Program-made: the position numbers and the translations under genes
Source of the DNA: Piscinibacter lacus
GTDB taxonomy: Bacteria; Pseudomonadota; Gammaproteobacteria; Burkholderiales; Burkholderiaceae_C
Direction: 5' to 3'
NCBI RefSeq assembly: GCF_016735685.1
Contig: NZ_JAERRA010000001.1
Location: forward strand, 744,001 to 808,000
Length of the DNA stretch: 64,000 nt
The notes under the pieces: generated by a model
What the model saw: the letters and a program-made list of their open reading frames with translations, nothing else
Databases searched by the model: none
Told to the model about the DNA's origin: nothing
Part shown: positions 19,778-29,676 of the stretch, piece by piece
Position numbering within the stretch: position 1 is the first letter of the stretch
How the letters are laid out: every line of letters begins with the position of its first letter

Positions 19778-21034
19778 TCAGGCCCCGCTGCGGCCGCTCT
19801 TGCGGAGGCTGCCGATCCACTGTCGCAGGCCGGCGGCCGGCCCGGCGGCCGGCGCGGCCACGCTGCTGACGCCCTCGCCCTCGGGCAGCAGGCGCTGCAC
19901 CAACTGGCGCACTAGCTTCACATAGGGGTCGCCCGGGGCGACCTGGCTGAGCAGGCGGCCGGTGTTCATGGCCTGCAGCAAGGCCGTCGAGCGGTTGGGC
20001 AGGGCCATCAGCAGGGGCAGCTCCAGGCGCTCGGCGATCTGCGCCGGCGAGGGGTCGACGTTGTCGTCGGCCTTGGTGACGACGAGCTGCGGACGCAGGC
20101 CACGTGCGCGCAGCGTGCGGGTGAGTTCCAGCGCCGAGATGACCGAGGGCGCTCCCTGGTCGCAGACCATCAGGCAGTGGTCGCTGATGGCCGCCACCTG
20201 GGCGATGAACTCGGGGTTGGCGAAGCCGCCCAGGTCGATGAGCTGCAGGTCGACGAAGGCCCGCAGGCGCTGGGTGACCGAGACCGCCGAGGCATGCGAG
20301 AGCTCGCGCAGCTCGGCTACATTGGCCGGCAGCGAGAGCACGGCCAGGCCGCTGGCATGGCGCGGCAGGGCCGACTGCACGAAGGTCGCGTCGATGCGGT
20401 GCTGGCTGCGGGCGGCTTCGGCAAAGCTGAAGCTGCCGCGGGTCTCCAGCAGCACCTGGCTGTCGCCGACCGGGATGCCGAGGTCGAGCAGGGCGGCACC
20501 GCGCTGCTCGCGCTTGAGCTGGTCCTGCAGCATCACCGCCAGATGGGCCGCCAGGGTGCTGGTGCCCACGCCCGGCCGGGCGCCGACGAGCGAGACCACG
20601 CTGCCCTTGATGACCCGCGGCGCGGCCGGCGCCTGGACCAGGCGGGCCAGCACGGCCAGGGCGTCGGCCGGCGGCGACTCGGTGTCGATGAACTCGCGCA
20701 CCCCGGCGCGAAGCGCGGCCAGGGCGGTCGAGGCATCGGCCGCCCGGCCCATGGCGACGATGGCCGACTGCGGCAGGGCCAGGGCCGCACGCTGCGCCAG
20801 CTCGGCGGCGGGCACGCGCTGCGGTTCGCTGAAGTCGATCACGACCAGGCTGCCGCGCTCGGTGCCCAGGCGCTCGGCCAGGCGCTCGGGCTCGATGCCG
20901 CAGACCCGCAGGGTGCCGGCCGGACCGAGCACTTCGCGCAGCCAGCGGGTCGAGGCCTCGCTGTCGCTGACCAGGGTCAGCAGGCCGAGCGACAGCCCGG
21001 GCAGCGGACCTTCCACGGGGGGATTGGTGCTCAT
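19778..21034 (-). CDS. tadZ: TadZ/CpaE-like pilus localisation protein
   Basis: A 418-residue protein with an N-terminal receiver-like domain (about 14-135, without a clear phospho-acceptor set) and a ParA/MinD-type domain. TadZ marks the pole or site of Tad pilus assembly. The Walker A region reads GARPGVGTST (151-160): both the signature lysine and the P-loop lysine of the usual KGGVGKST are replaced (R153 and T158), so ATP hydrolysis is doubtful. The ATG at 21034 lies 22 bases after rcpA; the upstream extension to 21127 is an rcpA shadow. Confidence 0.9.
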   Translation of the reverse strand: MSTNPPVEGPLPGLSLGLLTLVSDSEASTRWLREVLGPAGTLRVCGIEPERLAERLGTERGSLVVIDFSEPQRVPAAELAQRAALALPQSAIVAMGRAADASTALAALRAGVREFIDTESPPADALAVLARLVQAPAAPRVIKGSVVSLVGARPGVGTSTLAAHLAVMLQDQLKREQRGAALLDLGIPVGDSQVLLETRGSFSFAEAARSQHRIDATFVQSALPRHASGLAVLSLPANVAELRELSHASAVSVTQRLRAFVDLQLIDLGGFANPEFIAQVAAISDHCLMVCDQGAPSVISALELTRTLRARGLRPQLVVTKADDNVDPSPAQIAERLELPLLMALPNRSTALLQAMNTGRLLSQVAPGDPYVKLVRQLVQRLLPEGEGVSSVAAPAAGPAAGLRQWIGSLRKSGRSGA

Positions 21035-21056
21035 GGCATGGGCGCGGCCCGCAGGC

Positions 21057-22502
21057 TCAGCGCGAGAAGCCCGGCACGACCTCGCCGCTGAGGGCGGGGC
21101 CGAGCAGGTGGTGGCGGAAGGCCGCACCGTCGTCGCGGCTGCGGGCCTGGCCGGGCAGGCCCGGCACCTCGGCGCCCCGGGCGATGGGGCGCACCAGACG
21201 CGGCGTGACGATGATCAGCAGCTCGCGCTCGTCCTTGCTGTAGCGCGTGTTCTTGAAGAAGCTGCCGAGGATGGGCAGGTCGCCCAGGATCGGCAGCTTG
21301 TCGACGTTGGACGTGGTCGTCGTGTTGACCAGGCCGCCGATGACGAAGCTTTCGCCATCGCCCAGCTCGACCGTGGTGTCGGCCCGGCGGGTGATGATGG
21401 CCGGCACCAGCGAGCCGTTGATCTGCAGGCCGTTGCCGAAGTCCAGGTCGCTGGCCTCGGGCGCCACCTTCAGCACGATGCGGTCGTCGCTCAGCACCGT
21501 CGGCGAGACTTGCAGGCCGATGCCGAAGGACTTGTATTCGATGGCCACCGAGCCCAGGCCCTGCGGCACCGGGATGGGAATCTCGCCGCCGGCCAGGAAG
21601 CTGGCGCTCTGGCCCGACAGCGCGGTCAGGCTGGGCTCGGCCAGCACGCGGGCCAGGCCGTTGGATTCGAGCAGGCTCAGGTTGGCGACCAGGCCCCGGC
21701 GGCCGATCACCAGGTTGAAGGCGTCGGTGAAGGGCGCGCGGCTGCCCGAGAAGGTCAGCCGCGGCGCCGAGCCGTTCGTTACCCCATTGCCCAGCGCCGG
21801 CCCGGGCGTGACGGTGCCCAGCGTCGAGGGGCTGAAGACGCCCCAGGAAAAGCCGGTGCGGTTGCTGAACAGGTTGAGGCCGACTTCCTTGAGCACGCTG
21901 CGGCTGAACTCGACGACCTTGACGTCGACCTGCACGGTCGCGGGCGTGGCGTGCACGACCGAGGCGTCGATCAGCGGCTCCTTCAGGCCGCTGGCGCGCT
22001 CCAGCGCGTTGCGGCCCTGGGCATGCTCGATCAGCGAGGGCGCGCCGCCCTCCATCGTCGCCGCGCCGGACTCGCCCGGCTTCAGCTCCAGGCCGCCGAG
22101 GCGGGCGACCACGTCCACGGTGTGCACCACCGGCTGGCTCGCGCCCTGGCGCCAGATCAGCACCTCGGTGCGGCCGACGCTGCGGGCACGCAGCAGCACG
22201 CTGTCGCCCTGCTTGGCATCGCGCAGCGGGGTCAGGTCGGCAATGCTGTCCTGACCGATCGAGACCCGCATCAGCTTGCCGCCCACCGGCAGCAGCACTT
22301 GCTGGCCGGGTTGCAGGGTCTGCTGGCTGGGCTCGGGCAGCGGCTGCTCGGGCGCCGGCCGGGCCACGGCCGCGCGGCGCGCCGGGGCCGGGGCCGTCTG
22401 GGCCAGGGCCTGGGCCGCCAGCAGGCCGCCCAGCAGCAGGCCCAGGGCCGGGCGCCAGGCGCCGCGGCCTGCGGTCGGGAGGGTCGAAACGTGTTCGCTC
22501 AT
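21057..22502 (-). CDS. rcpA: Tad pilus outer-membrane secretin RcpA/CpaC
   Basis: A 481-residue secretin that forms the outer-membrane channel of the Flp pilus. It has a signal peptide (ALGLLLGGLLAAQALAQ, cleavage near residue 35), a short N-terminal pilus-type domain with LPVGGKLMRVSIGQDSIADL, a BON-like region, and the secretin core: GLARVLAEPSLTALSGQSASFLAGGEIPIPVPQGLG and FVIGGLVNTTTTSNVDKLPILGDLPILGSFFKN. It follows rcpC by 59 bases. Confidence 0.94.
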   Translation of the reverse strand: MSEHVSTLPTAGRGAWRPALGLLLGGLLAAQALAQTAPAPARRAAVARPAPEQPLPEPSQQTLQPGQQVLLPVGGKLMRVSIGQDSIADLTPLRDAKQGDSVLLRARSVGRTEVLIWRQGASQPVVHTVDVVARLGGLELKPGESGAATMEGGAPSLIEHAQGRNALERASGLKEPLIDASVVHATPATVQVDVKVVEFSRSVLKEVGLNLFSNRTGFSWGVFSPSTLGTVTPGPALGNGVTNGSAPRLTFSGSRAPFTDAFNLVIGRRGLVANLSLLESNGLARVLAEPSLTALSGQSASFLAGGEIPIPVPQGLGSVAIEYKSFGIGLQVSPTVLSDDRIVLKVAPEASDLDFGNGLQINGSLVPAIITRRADTTVELGDGESFVIGGLVNTTTTSNVDKLPILGDLPILGSFFKNTRYSKDERELLIIVTPRLVRPIARGAEVPGLPGQARSRDDGAAFRHHLLGPALSGEVVPGFSR

Positions 22503-22561
22503 GCAGCCGTCCTCGGCAAAGATCTCGGAATGCTTGATGGGTATGCGGGCGCAGGCGGGGC

Positions 22562-23560
22562 TCAGTAGCGAACCTGTTCGCGCTCACCGCCGCGGATCAC
22601 CTCGACCGTGCCGGATTCGGCCGGTGCGCGGCGGCGCGGCGCGGCGGCCGCGCCCGTGCCGGGCAGCGCGGGCGCGAAGGCCGGCGCGGCGGCACCGCGG
22701 CGCGCCTCGGGGCGGCGGTCCGGCGGCAGCTCGCCGACCAGGCCGGACAGCGAGAGGCCGGCCAGGGCCAGGTCGGCCGCGCTGCGCGGGCCGGAGGCCG
22801 GTGCCAGGGCCAGGGCCGGGGCCGGCTCGATGAGCGGCTTGGCGGTCGGCCGGGTCGGATCCTCGGGATGACGCAGGGCCAGCGACAGCACGCCGCTCTG
22901 CTGCCCCAGCACGAGCTGCGGCACCTGGTCGACCGGCACGGCCAGCACCACGCTGCGCGCTGGCTCAGGACGCACGCCGGGGGGCGGCGGCTCGCTGCCG
23001 GCGGTGCTGCCAGGCGGCGGGCCGTCGACCGAATCGTTGCCGTAGGCCAGCACGCGCAGCCGGGACAGCAGCAGGCGGGCCTCGCTGTCGACCAGCTCCT
23101 GGCTGTCGCGGCGGGTGGTGACGAAGACGTCGACCAGGTCGCCGGGCCGCACGCGGTGGCCGATGCCGATCTGCTCGTCCACCCGCAGGGCCATGGCACG
23201 CTCGCCCTCGCCCACCTTGAGCGCCAGGCCGGACATGAGCTGCGACTCGACCACCGGCGAGCCGGCCGCCAGCGGCACGGCCGCGCGCCGGCCCACCAGG
23301 CTGGCCGGATCGCTGCTGGCGCCGCCCATGGGGAAACCGATGCGCTCGGTGCGCAGCATGGCGGCGGTGATCTCCTGGCCCGCAGCCACCGGCTGGGTCA
23401 GCACGACCACGGGAAAGGTGGGCGCGGCGGGCAGGGTGGTGTTGCCCGCGGCGTCGGTGCCGGGCTCGGGTGCGCGGCGCGACAGCGTCCAGGCAAAGGC
23501 GGCCAGCGCGATCGCGACGACGATCAGCGCGATGGCCAGCGCCTTGATCACTCCGTTCAT
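22562..23560 (-). CDS. rcpC: Flp pilus assembly protein RcpC/CpaB
   Basis: A 332-residue periplasmic protein anchored by an N-terminal helix (about 7-26). It contains the SAF domain typical of CpaB, PVVVLTQPVAAGQEITAAMLRTERI (about 50-74), and the Flp_C region with RALRVDEQIGIGHRVRPGDLVDVFVTT. RcpC is thought to support or modify the secretin or the pilin in the periplasm. The C-terminal ~60 residues are Ala/Pro/Arg-rich and low in complexity. It follows tadE by 37 bases. Confidence 0.9.
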   Translation of the reverse strand: MNGVIKALAIALIVVAIALAAFAWTLSRRAPEPGTDAAGNTTLPAAPTFPVVVLTQPVAAGQEITAAMLRTERIGFPMGGASSDPASLVGRRAAVPLAAGSPVVESQLMSGLALKVGEGERAMALRVDEQIGIGHRVRPGDLVDVFVTTRRDSQELVDSEARLLLSRLRVLAYGNDSVDGPPPGSTAGSEPPPPGVRPEPARSVVLAVPVDQVPQLVLGQQSGVLSLALRHPEDPTRPTAKPLIEPAPALALAPASGPRSAADLALAGLSLSGLVGELPPDRRPEARRGAAAPAFAPALPGTGAAAAPRRRAPAESGTVEVIRGGEREQVRY

Positions 23561-23597
23561 GGGGAGACTCCGGGTCGGGGCATGGAAGAAAGGCGGC

Positions 23598-24137
23598 TCA
23601 GCCGAGCGGCCGCGGCGCCAAGGGCGCGCGGGTCAGCGAGAGGGGATTGAGCTGGACGGTGGCCAGGCCGCGCAGGGTCTCGGGCGTCAGGTTGTCCAGG
23701 AAGGGCAGGGCCGGGATCAGCGGCCGGCTGCGGTAGGGGTAGCTCAGGCGCACTTCCAGGCATTGCAGCGCGGCGTCGTGCGCGCACGCATTGAGCACGG
23801 TGGCGCAGCTCACGCTGTTGCCGGTGCGGGTCTGGATCGTGCCGACCAGGGCCATTGCGCTGGTGCAGGCGCGGGTGCGGCGCAGGCCGAGGGCGGTGGC
23901 GGCGTCGTTGGCCGGCTGGAATTGCAGGGCCGCGCGGGCGCCTTCGGCCGCGGCCAGGGTCATGAGCTGCTGGGCGCCGAACTGCACCGAGAAGCTGATG
24001 ATCGCGAACAGCACCGTCAGGAAAAGCGGCAGGATCAGCGCGAACTCCAGCGCCGCGATGCCGCGGCTGCCCGCGGCAGGCCTGCGGGCGCTTCGTTGAC
24101 GGCGTGCGGGACAGGAGCTCATCGGCGCGGCATTCAT
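23598..24137 (-). CDS. tadE: TadE-like pseudopilin
   Basis: A 179-residue protein with the TadE pattern: basic N terminus, then SRGIAALEFALILPLFLTVLFAIISFSVQFGAQQLMTLAAAEGARAAL. The glycine/glutamate arrangement (G-IAALEF) is the pseudopilin cleavage site used by TadV. Four cysteines (about 90, 110, 117, 125) may form disulfides outside the membrane. The first ATG (24137) overlaps the prepilin peptidase stop as ATGA and is used here; a second ATG five codons later (24122) is also possible. Confidence 0.88.
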   Translation of the reverse strand: MNAAPMSSCPARRQRSARRPAAGSRGIAALEFALILPLFLTVLFAIISFSVQFGAQQLMTLAAAEGARAALQFQPANDAATALGLRRTRACTSAMALVGTIQTRTGNSVSCATVLNACAHDAALQCLEVRLSYPYRSRPLIPALPFLDNLTPETLRGLATVQLNPLSLTRAPLAPRPLG

Positions 24138-24607
24138 GCTTGCAAGGCCCGGGCCGCCAGGACCAGCAGGCCGGCGGCCCCCAGGTGGGTGCCAAAGGGA
24201 AGACGTTCACGGCCCGGCGCGGGGCGGGACCGCAGCACCACGCGGAGCAAGGCGTGCAGGCCCTGGCTGAGCGTGCCGATCAGCCAGACCGGCAGCAGCA
24301 GGGGCCCCATCCAGGCGCCGAGCACGGTGAGCATCTTCACATCCCCGGCGCCCATGCGGCCCAGCAGGTGGATGGGCAGCGAGATCGCCAACCCGATCGC
24401 TGCCCAGGCCAGGGCCTGCGGCGCCCCGGCGGGGCCGCCCAAGGGGGCCAGCGCCGGCTGCGGAACAAGCGAAAGCGCCGCCGCGAAGGCGCCGATCAGG
24501 ATCAGCGCATTCGGCAGGCGGCGCCAGCCGGCATCCGAGAAGGCTGCGGCGAGCAACCAGCACGCCAGCAGCCCGAGCAAGGCCTGGCCCGCGGCAGCCG
24601 CGCTCAG
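24134..24607 (-). CDS. tadV: Prepilin peptidase TadV/CpaA, non-ATG start
   Basis: An A24-type aspartic peptidase of about 157 residues that cleaves the Flp prepilin and TadE/TadG-like pseudopilins. The two active-site regions are FSDAGWRRLPNALI (first Asp about 25) and GRMGAGDVKML (GxGD, Asp about 89). There is no ATG in frame after the pilin gene. The likely starts are a CTG overlapping the flp stop (24607, used here) or a TTG at 24580. The short N terminus with one helix before the first Asp is normal for TadV. Its stop overlaps the tadE start (ATGA). Confidence 0.8.
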   Translation of the reverse strand: MSAAAAGQALLGLLACWLLAAAFSDAGWRRLPNALILIGAFAAALSLVPQPALAPLGGPAGAPQALAWAAIGLAISLPIHLLGRMGAGDVKMLTVLGAWMGPLLLPVWLIGTLSQGLHALLRVVLRSRPAPGRERLPFGTHLGAAGLLVLAARALQA

Positions 24608-24768
24608 CTCAGCGCGTTGACGATGCTGGTGAAGGTGGCGACCAGGGCGGTGCGGACACCGTCCAGCGAGGCCACCAGGCCCACGGCGATCAGCGCGGCG
24701 ATCAGCGCGTACTCGATGGCGGTGGCACCCGATTCGTCCTGGATGAAGCGGCGAATGAACTTCTGCAT
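24604..24768 (-). CDS. flp: Flp-type type IVb pilin
   Basis: A 54-residue prepilin, the major subunit of the Tad pilus. After a basic leader comes the processing motif SGATAIEYALIAALIAV (about 13-29): cleavage follows the glycine, and the Glu-Tyr pair at +5/+6 is the Flp signature. The hydrophobic helix and short polar tail (TSIVNALS) fit the family. GGAG lies six to seven bases before the ATG. It is the first gene of the twelve-gene minus-strand operon running to 13651. The long frame open upstream to 24945 is not supported. Confidence 0.93.
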   Translation of the reverse strand: MQKFIRRFIQDESGATAIEYALIAALIAVGLVASLDGVRTALVATFTSIVNALS

Positions 24769-24950
24769 GATGAACTCCGTGAACTCGAAAAGCGCTGTAC
24801 GCCAGCGTGGAACCGATCGGCGGCTGCCATCGGGGCAAAGGTCCGGCAGGCCGGAATGCTGATGCGCAGCGCGAACCCGTGGAAGAAAGCATAAGGGCTG
24901 CCGGACGGCGCGAAAGCGACAAACTGCACACCTTGGGCCGTGCAAATCGA

Positions 24951-24964
24951 CGGACTTGTGTCCG
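24951..24964. repeat. Small inverted repeat upstream of flp
   Basis: CGGAC-TTGT-GTCCG, a five-base-arm dyad about 185 bases upstream of the flp start codon, within the 276-base gap between the diguanylate cyclase and the tad operon. It could be a regulator site for the pilus operon. I could not place a sigma-70 or sigma-54 promoter in this gap. Confidence 0.25.
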
Positions 24965-25044
24965 CATGAATCCCCGCTGGCTGCGCGACGGTATCCAACG
25001 CTTCGTTCAAGGCTTGTGCCTTGCGGTGCGGGGGCGGGCCGCCC

Positions 25045-27027
25045 TCAGGCCTCCTCGGGCAGGCCCGGCACCCAGACCACCACCCGGTCGCGACCGCCGC
25101 GCTTGGCGGCGTAGAGCGCCATGTCGGCGCGGCGCATCAGCTCGGACGGGCCGCCGCCGTCGGCGGCCTCGGCCACACCGATGGATACGGTGACCGGCGG
25201 CAGCTCGCGCCCGGCATGGTGCACCGGGCTGGCCGCGATCTGGCCGCGCAGCGCCTCCAGCCGGCTGCTGGCTTCGTCGGCGGCGATGCGCGGCATCAGG
25301 ATGCAGAGCTCCTCGCCGCCCACGCGGCAGCGGCTGTCATAGGGCCGGCCGAATTCGGCCAGGTGGCGCGCGACGCAGCGGATGACCTCGTCGCCCGCCT
25401 CGTGGCCGTAGCGGTCGTTGTAGGACTTGAAGTGGTCGATGTCGAGCATGGCCAGGGCCAGCGGCTCGGCGGCGCGCAGCGCGCGGTTCAGCTCGCGCGG
25501 CAGCAGGTCCTCGAAATAGCGCCGGTTGTAGAGGCCGGTCATCCAGTCGCGCGTGGCCTGTTCCTGCAGCGAAAGGCGCAGTTGCAGGTTGGAGAGGGAC
25601 AGGCGCAGGGTTTCGCTCAGCGCCGCGGCGCGCGCCTCGGCCTGGCGCAGGGCATCGGCCGCAAGCGCCTCGGCATGGGCAAGCTGCAAGACGCCCGGGC
25701 CGCTGCTCAGGCCGGGAATCGGCAGGCACAGGCTGTGCGCCGGCCGGCCCTCGACATGGCCGCAGGCCCCGGCGCCGCCCTGGGCAAAGTGCGGCTTGCT
25801 CAGGCGCAGGGCCCAGCAGTCCTGGCTGCCCTGCACCGCGGTGGCGGGCGCCGGCCCCCAGGCGGCCCGCCGCTCGACCTGGCCCGCCAGGCCCCCCAGC
25901 ATCAGCGCGGCCGACCAGCCGGGCAGCAGCTCCGGCCCGCGTGCGCCCAGCAGGGCATGGGCCTCGGCCTCCGAGGCCGCGAATTGGATCTTCTCGGACA
26001 GCTCGCGCAATTGCTCGGCAAAAGCCTGGTTGTGCGTCAGGTGCTCCACCGCGACTTGCAGCTCGCCCGCCTGGCGGGCCGCCTCGCGCTCGGCCTGCTT
26101 GAGCCGCTCGACATCGAGCAGGTAGGCGCGCACCGTGGTCTGGCCCTCGGAGCCCGCGATCAAGGCATGCAGGCTGTGCCAGCGGCTGCCGCCGTCGCCC
26201 TGGCGCAGCCGCACCTCGCGCTGGAAGCTGGCGCCCGGCTGGCCGGCCACGGCGGCCAGGTCGGCCAGCACGGGTGCCAGGTCCTCGGGCAGCAGCAACT
26301 CGTCCAGCGACCGGCCGATCAGCTTGCTGCCGCGCGGATAGCCAAGGGCTTCGGCGGCCGAGGCCGAGACCGAGCGCAGGCCGTGGGGCGGCTGGGCATC
26401 GAGGCTGGCGACGATGACCGGGCCGCTGTCGAAGAGGCGGCGGTCCGAGGCCAGGGTCTCCTCGGCCAGCTTCTGCGCATGCAGGTCGTAGAAGTGGCCG
26501 ACGATGCGGTCGGGCACCTCGGCGCCCGGCGGCGTCACCGCCTTGCCCTGCCAGTGCACCCAGTGCCAGTGGCCGCGGACGTGCTGGAGGCGCAGCACGC
26601 GGTCGAGCATGGGCAGGCGGCGCTGAAGGTGGGCGTTGAGGGCTTCGTCGAAGCTGTCGAGATCGGCCGGATGCATGCGCATGCGCAGCGCATCCAGTGA
26701 CAGCGGCAGGTCCTCGGGCCCGCCGCCGAGCATGGGCGCCCAGTGCGGGGAGAGCCACAGCCGGTCCGGCCCGAGGGTCCAGATGAAGTGCCCGACCTGA
26801 GGGTTGAGCGCCAGCACCTCGTCGAAGGCCTGCAACTCGTCCCGGCGCCGCAGCGCCTCGGCCCGCTCCTGCGCGACCCGCGCCAGTTCCTCGGCCTGGC
26901 TGCGTCGCAGGGCGGCGAGTGCCTGGCACTTCGAGCGCGCCAGCAGCAGTGCCACCAGGCCGCCCAGCAGACCGATCCCGACGCCCGCGGCGCCGATCCA
27001 GAGACCGGGAGGGAGATCGCTCGTCAT
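25045..27027 (-). CDS. Membrane-anchored diguanylate cyclase with PAS and GAF-like domains
   Basis: A 660-residue c-di-GMP synthase. An N-terminal helix (about 9-29) is followed by a PAS domain (about 70-185), a second PAS domain (about 195-310), a GAF-like region (about 345-465) and a GGDEF domain (about 490-655). The active-site motif is GGEEL (570-574), and the product-inhibition I-site RxxD (R561, D564) sits exactly five residues before it. Catalysis and feedback control therefore look intact. It lies on the same strand 276 bases upstream of the Flp pilin gene. The start has only a weak GAG upstream. Confidence 0.93.
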   Translation of the reverse strand: MTSDLPPGLWIGAAGVGIGLLGGLVALLLARSKCQALAALRRSQAEELARVAQERAEALRRRDELQAFDEVLALNPQVGHFIWTLGPDRLWLSPHWAPMLGGGPEDLPLSLDALRMRMHPADLDSFDEALNAHLQRRLPMLDRVLRLQHVRGHWHWVHWQGKAVTPPGAEVPDRIVGHFYDLHAQKLAEETLASDRRLFDSGPVIVASLDAQPPHGLRSVSASAAEALGYPRGSKLIGRSLDELLLPEDLAPVLADLAAVAGQPGASFQREVRLRQGDGGSRWHSLHALIAGSEGQTTVRAYLLDVERLKQAEREAARQAGELQVAVEHLTHNQAFAEQLRELSEKIQFAASEAEAHALLGARGPELLPGWSAALMLGGLAGQVERRAAWGPAPATAVQGSQDCWALRLSKPHFAQGGAGACGHVEGRPAHSLCLPIPGLSSGPGVLQLAHAEALAADALRQAEARAAALSETLRLSLSNLQLRLSLQEQATRDWMTGLYNRRYFEDLLPRELNRALRAAEPLALAMLDIDHFKSYNDRYGHEAGDEVIRCVARHLAEFGRPYDSRCRVGGEELCILMPRIAADEASSRLEALRGQIAASPVHHAGRELPPVTVSIGVAEAADGGGPSELMRRADMALYAAKRGGRDRVVVWVPGLPEEA

Positions 27028-27099
27028 GAACTCGCTGGGCGGGGCGGAAAGTGGCAGGCCAGTATCCGCGAGGCCGGCACGCTGCGGGCCTCGCCAGGC

Positions 27100-27723
27100 T
27101 CAGTCCTTGAGACCTTCCGCACGCCGCGCCGCGCCCACTGCCGGCCGGGCCTGCACGCGGGCGACGTAGGCCCGCAGCGCCGGGTAGGGCTGGTCGTCGA
27201 CCCCGGCCATGGGGTTCCAGCTCAGCACGTTGTAGAGGTAGGCGTCGGCCACGCTGAAGCCCTGGGGCAGCAGCCAGGGCTGACCGGCGGCGTCGCGGCG
27301 GGCGATCTCGCCTTCCACCCAGGCCAGCTTGCCCGCCAGCAGGCTGCGCGCATAGGCCTGGGTGGCCGGGTCGATGCCGGGCTTGAACAGCGGGCCGTAG
27401 CTCTTGTGCAGCTCGGTCGCGGTGAAGCTCAGCCATTCCAGGGCGCGCAGCCGGGCCCGTTCGCCGTGGGGGGCCAGCAGGCTGGCGCCGGGCGAAAGAT
27501 CGGCAAGCACCTGGAGGATGACGGCGACTTCGGTGATGCGTTCGCCGTCGTCCAGCTCCAGCACCGGCACCTGGCCCTTGGGGTTGATGGCCAGGAAGTC
27601 GCTGCCGTCCTTGAGCTTCTTGCTGCGCGGACTGGCGAAGACCAGTTCCAGCGCCAGGCCCAGCTCAAGGCCGATCAGGTGCGGGGCGAGTGAACAGGCG
27701 CCGGGCGAGTAGTAGAGCTTCAT
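27100..27723 (-). CDS. Beta-class glutathione S-transferase
   Basis: A 207-residue cytosolic transferase. The N-terminal thioredoxin-like domain opens MKLYYSPGACSLAPHL with the cysteine (C10) characteristic of bacterial beta-class enzymes, followed by the glutathione-site stretch KGQVPVLELDDG. The C-terminal all-helical domain contains GFSVADAYLYNVLSW, the conserved capping motif. GGGAG eight bases before the ATG supports the start. It stands 72 bases upstream of the diguanylate cyclase and 37 bases after recX on the same strand; substrate unknown. Confidence 0.9.
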   Translation of the reverse strand: MKLYYSPGACSLAPHLIGLELGLALELVFASPRSKKLKDGSDFLAINPKGQVPVLELDDGERITEVAVILQVLADLSPGASLLAPHGERARLRALEWLSFTATELHKSYGPLFKPGIDPATQAYARSLLAGKLAWVEGEIARRDAAGQPWLLPQGFSVADAYLYNVLSWNPMAGVDDQPYPALRAYVARVQARPAVGAARRAEGLKD

Positions 27724-27760
27724 TGAGCGATCTCCCAGGATGCGGTGTCGGTATCGTGCC

Positions 27761-28417
27761 TCAGTCCGGCTCGCCGCCCCGGCCGTTGACCACTGCCCGC
27801 ACGACGTCGGGTGGAAATCCGCGGCCGGCGAGGAAGCGCATCTGCCGGGCTTTCTCGGCCGGATCGCTGCTCACCTCGCCGTAGCGGCGCAGCCACAGGG
27901 CCTGGGCGTGGCCGCGGTCCTCGGCGCGCAGCCGGGCGGCCTGCGACGCGTCCGGCGCCAGGCCGTGCCGGGCCAGCTCCTGGCGGATGCGCGGGCTGCC
28001 GTGGCGGCCGCTACGGGCCTGGATGCGGCCTTCGATGAAGCGCTGGGCATTGAGCAGGTCCAGGCCTTCAAGCCAGCCGATGAGGGCATCGATCAGGGGG
28101 TCGGGCTCGGGCAGGTCGGCATCCACTGACTCGTCTGCGCTGGCCTGCGTGGCCGCGGCCTGCCAGCGCCGCAGGCTGTCGCGCAGCTTCTGGCGCATTT
28201 CCTCGGGGCTGTGCTCGCGCCGGGCGAGCAGGCCGAGGGCTCGGGCCTTCAATCGCCGGGACCATTCGCGGGCGGTCTCGTCGCTTGTTTCATCGGCTGA
28301 CGCGGCCGGCGCGCCTGGGGTGGCCAGGCGATCGTCGCCCGTGTCGGCCCGGTCGGCGCTGCGGCCCCCCGGGCCCCCCGGGGCTCCGCGCGGAGATGCG
28401 CCTGTGCCGGTGCTCAC
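27761..28417 (-). CDS. recX: RecA regulator RecX
   Basis: About 218 residues. The RecX helical repeats start at ARGWSRRLK-like EWSRRLKARALGLLARREHSPEEMRQKL and continue to the end (LDLLNAQRFIEGRIQARSGRHGSPRIRQELARHGL and PAEKARQMRFLAGRGFPPDVV). RecX binds RecA filaments and limits strand exchange. No ATG suits; a GTG at 28417, 25 bases after recA stops, is the most likely start and leaves a Ser/Gly/Ala-rich N-terminal extension of about 45 residues. A later start is possible. Cotranscription with recA makes it part of the SOS response. Confidence 0.88.
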   Translation of the reverse strand: MSTGTGASPRGAPGGPGGRSADRADTGDDRLATPGAPAASADETSDETAREWSRRLKARALGLLARREHSPEEMRQKLRDSLRRWQAAATQASADESVDADLPEPDPLIDALIGWLEGLDLLNAQRFIEGRIQARSGRHGSPRIRQELARHGLAPDASQAARLRAEDRGHAQALWLRRYGEVSSDPAEKARQMRFLAGRGFPPDVVRAVVNGRGGEPD

Positions 28418-28442
28418 GGCCGGGCTCGGGGCGGGGCCGTGC

Positions 28443-29582
<1,140 letters not shown>

Positions 29583-29616
29583 GACAGTCTCCATGCATCG
29601 CAGGCGGTGGACCGGG

Positions 29617-29644
29617 ATTATCCCGAAGACTGTTTGTTTGTACA
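29617..29644 (-). promoter_or_regulatory. recA promoter
   Basis: On the minus strand TGTACA (-35, 29639-29644) and GATAAT (-10, 29617-29622) are separated by 16 bases, placing the start near 29610, about 28 bases before the recA ATG. The -35 lies inside the LexA box, consistent with repression by blocking RNA polymerase. Confidence 0.6.
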
Positions 29645-29645
29645 G
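29630..29645. promoter_or_regulatory. LexA (SOS) box
   Basis: CTGTTTGTTTGTACAG matches the proteobacterial LexA consensus CTGT-N8-ACAG exactly at its conserved arms. It overlaps the recA -35 element. It also lies about 80 bases upstream of the divergent response-regulator gene, so an effect on that gene is conceivable but not shown. Confidence 0.85.
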
Positions 29646-29676
29646 CTGTTTTGGGGGGCAGATGCGGCGGGCTCCC

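Noticed and set aside
24769..25044. Sigma-54 promoter for the tad operon
   Set aside because: A GG...GC pair was seen near the pilin gene but the spacing is eight rather than ten bases.
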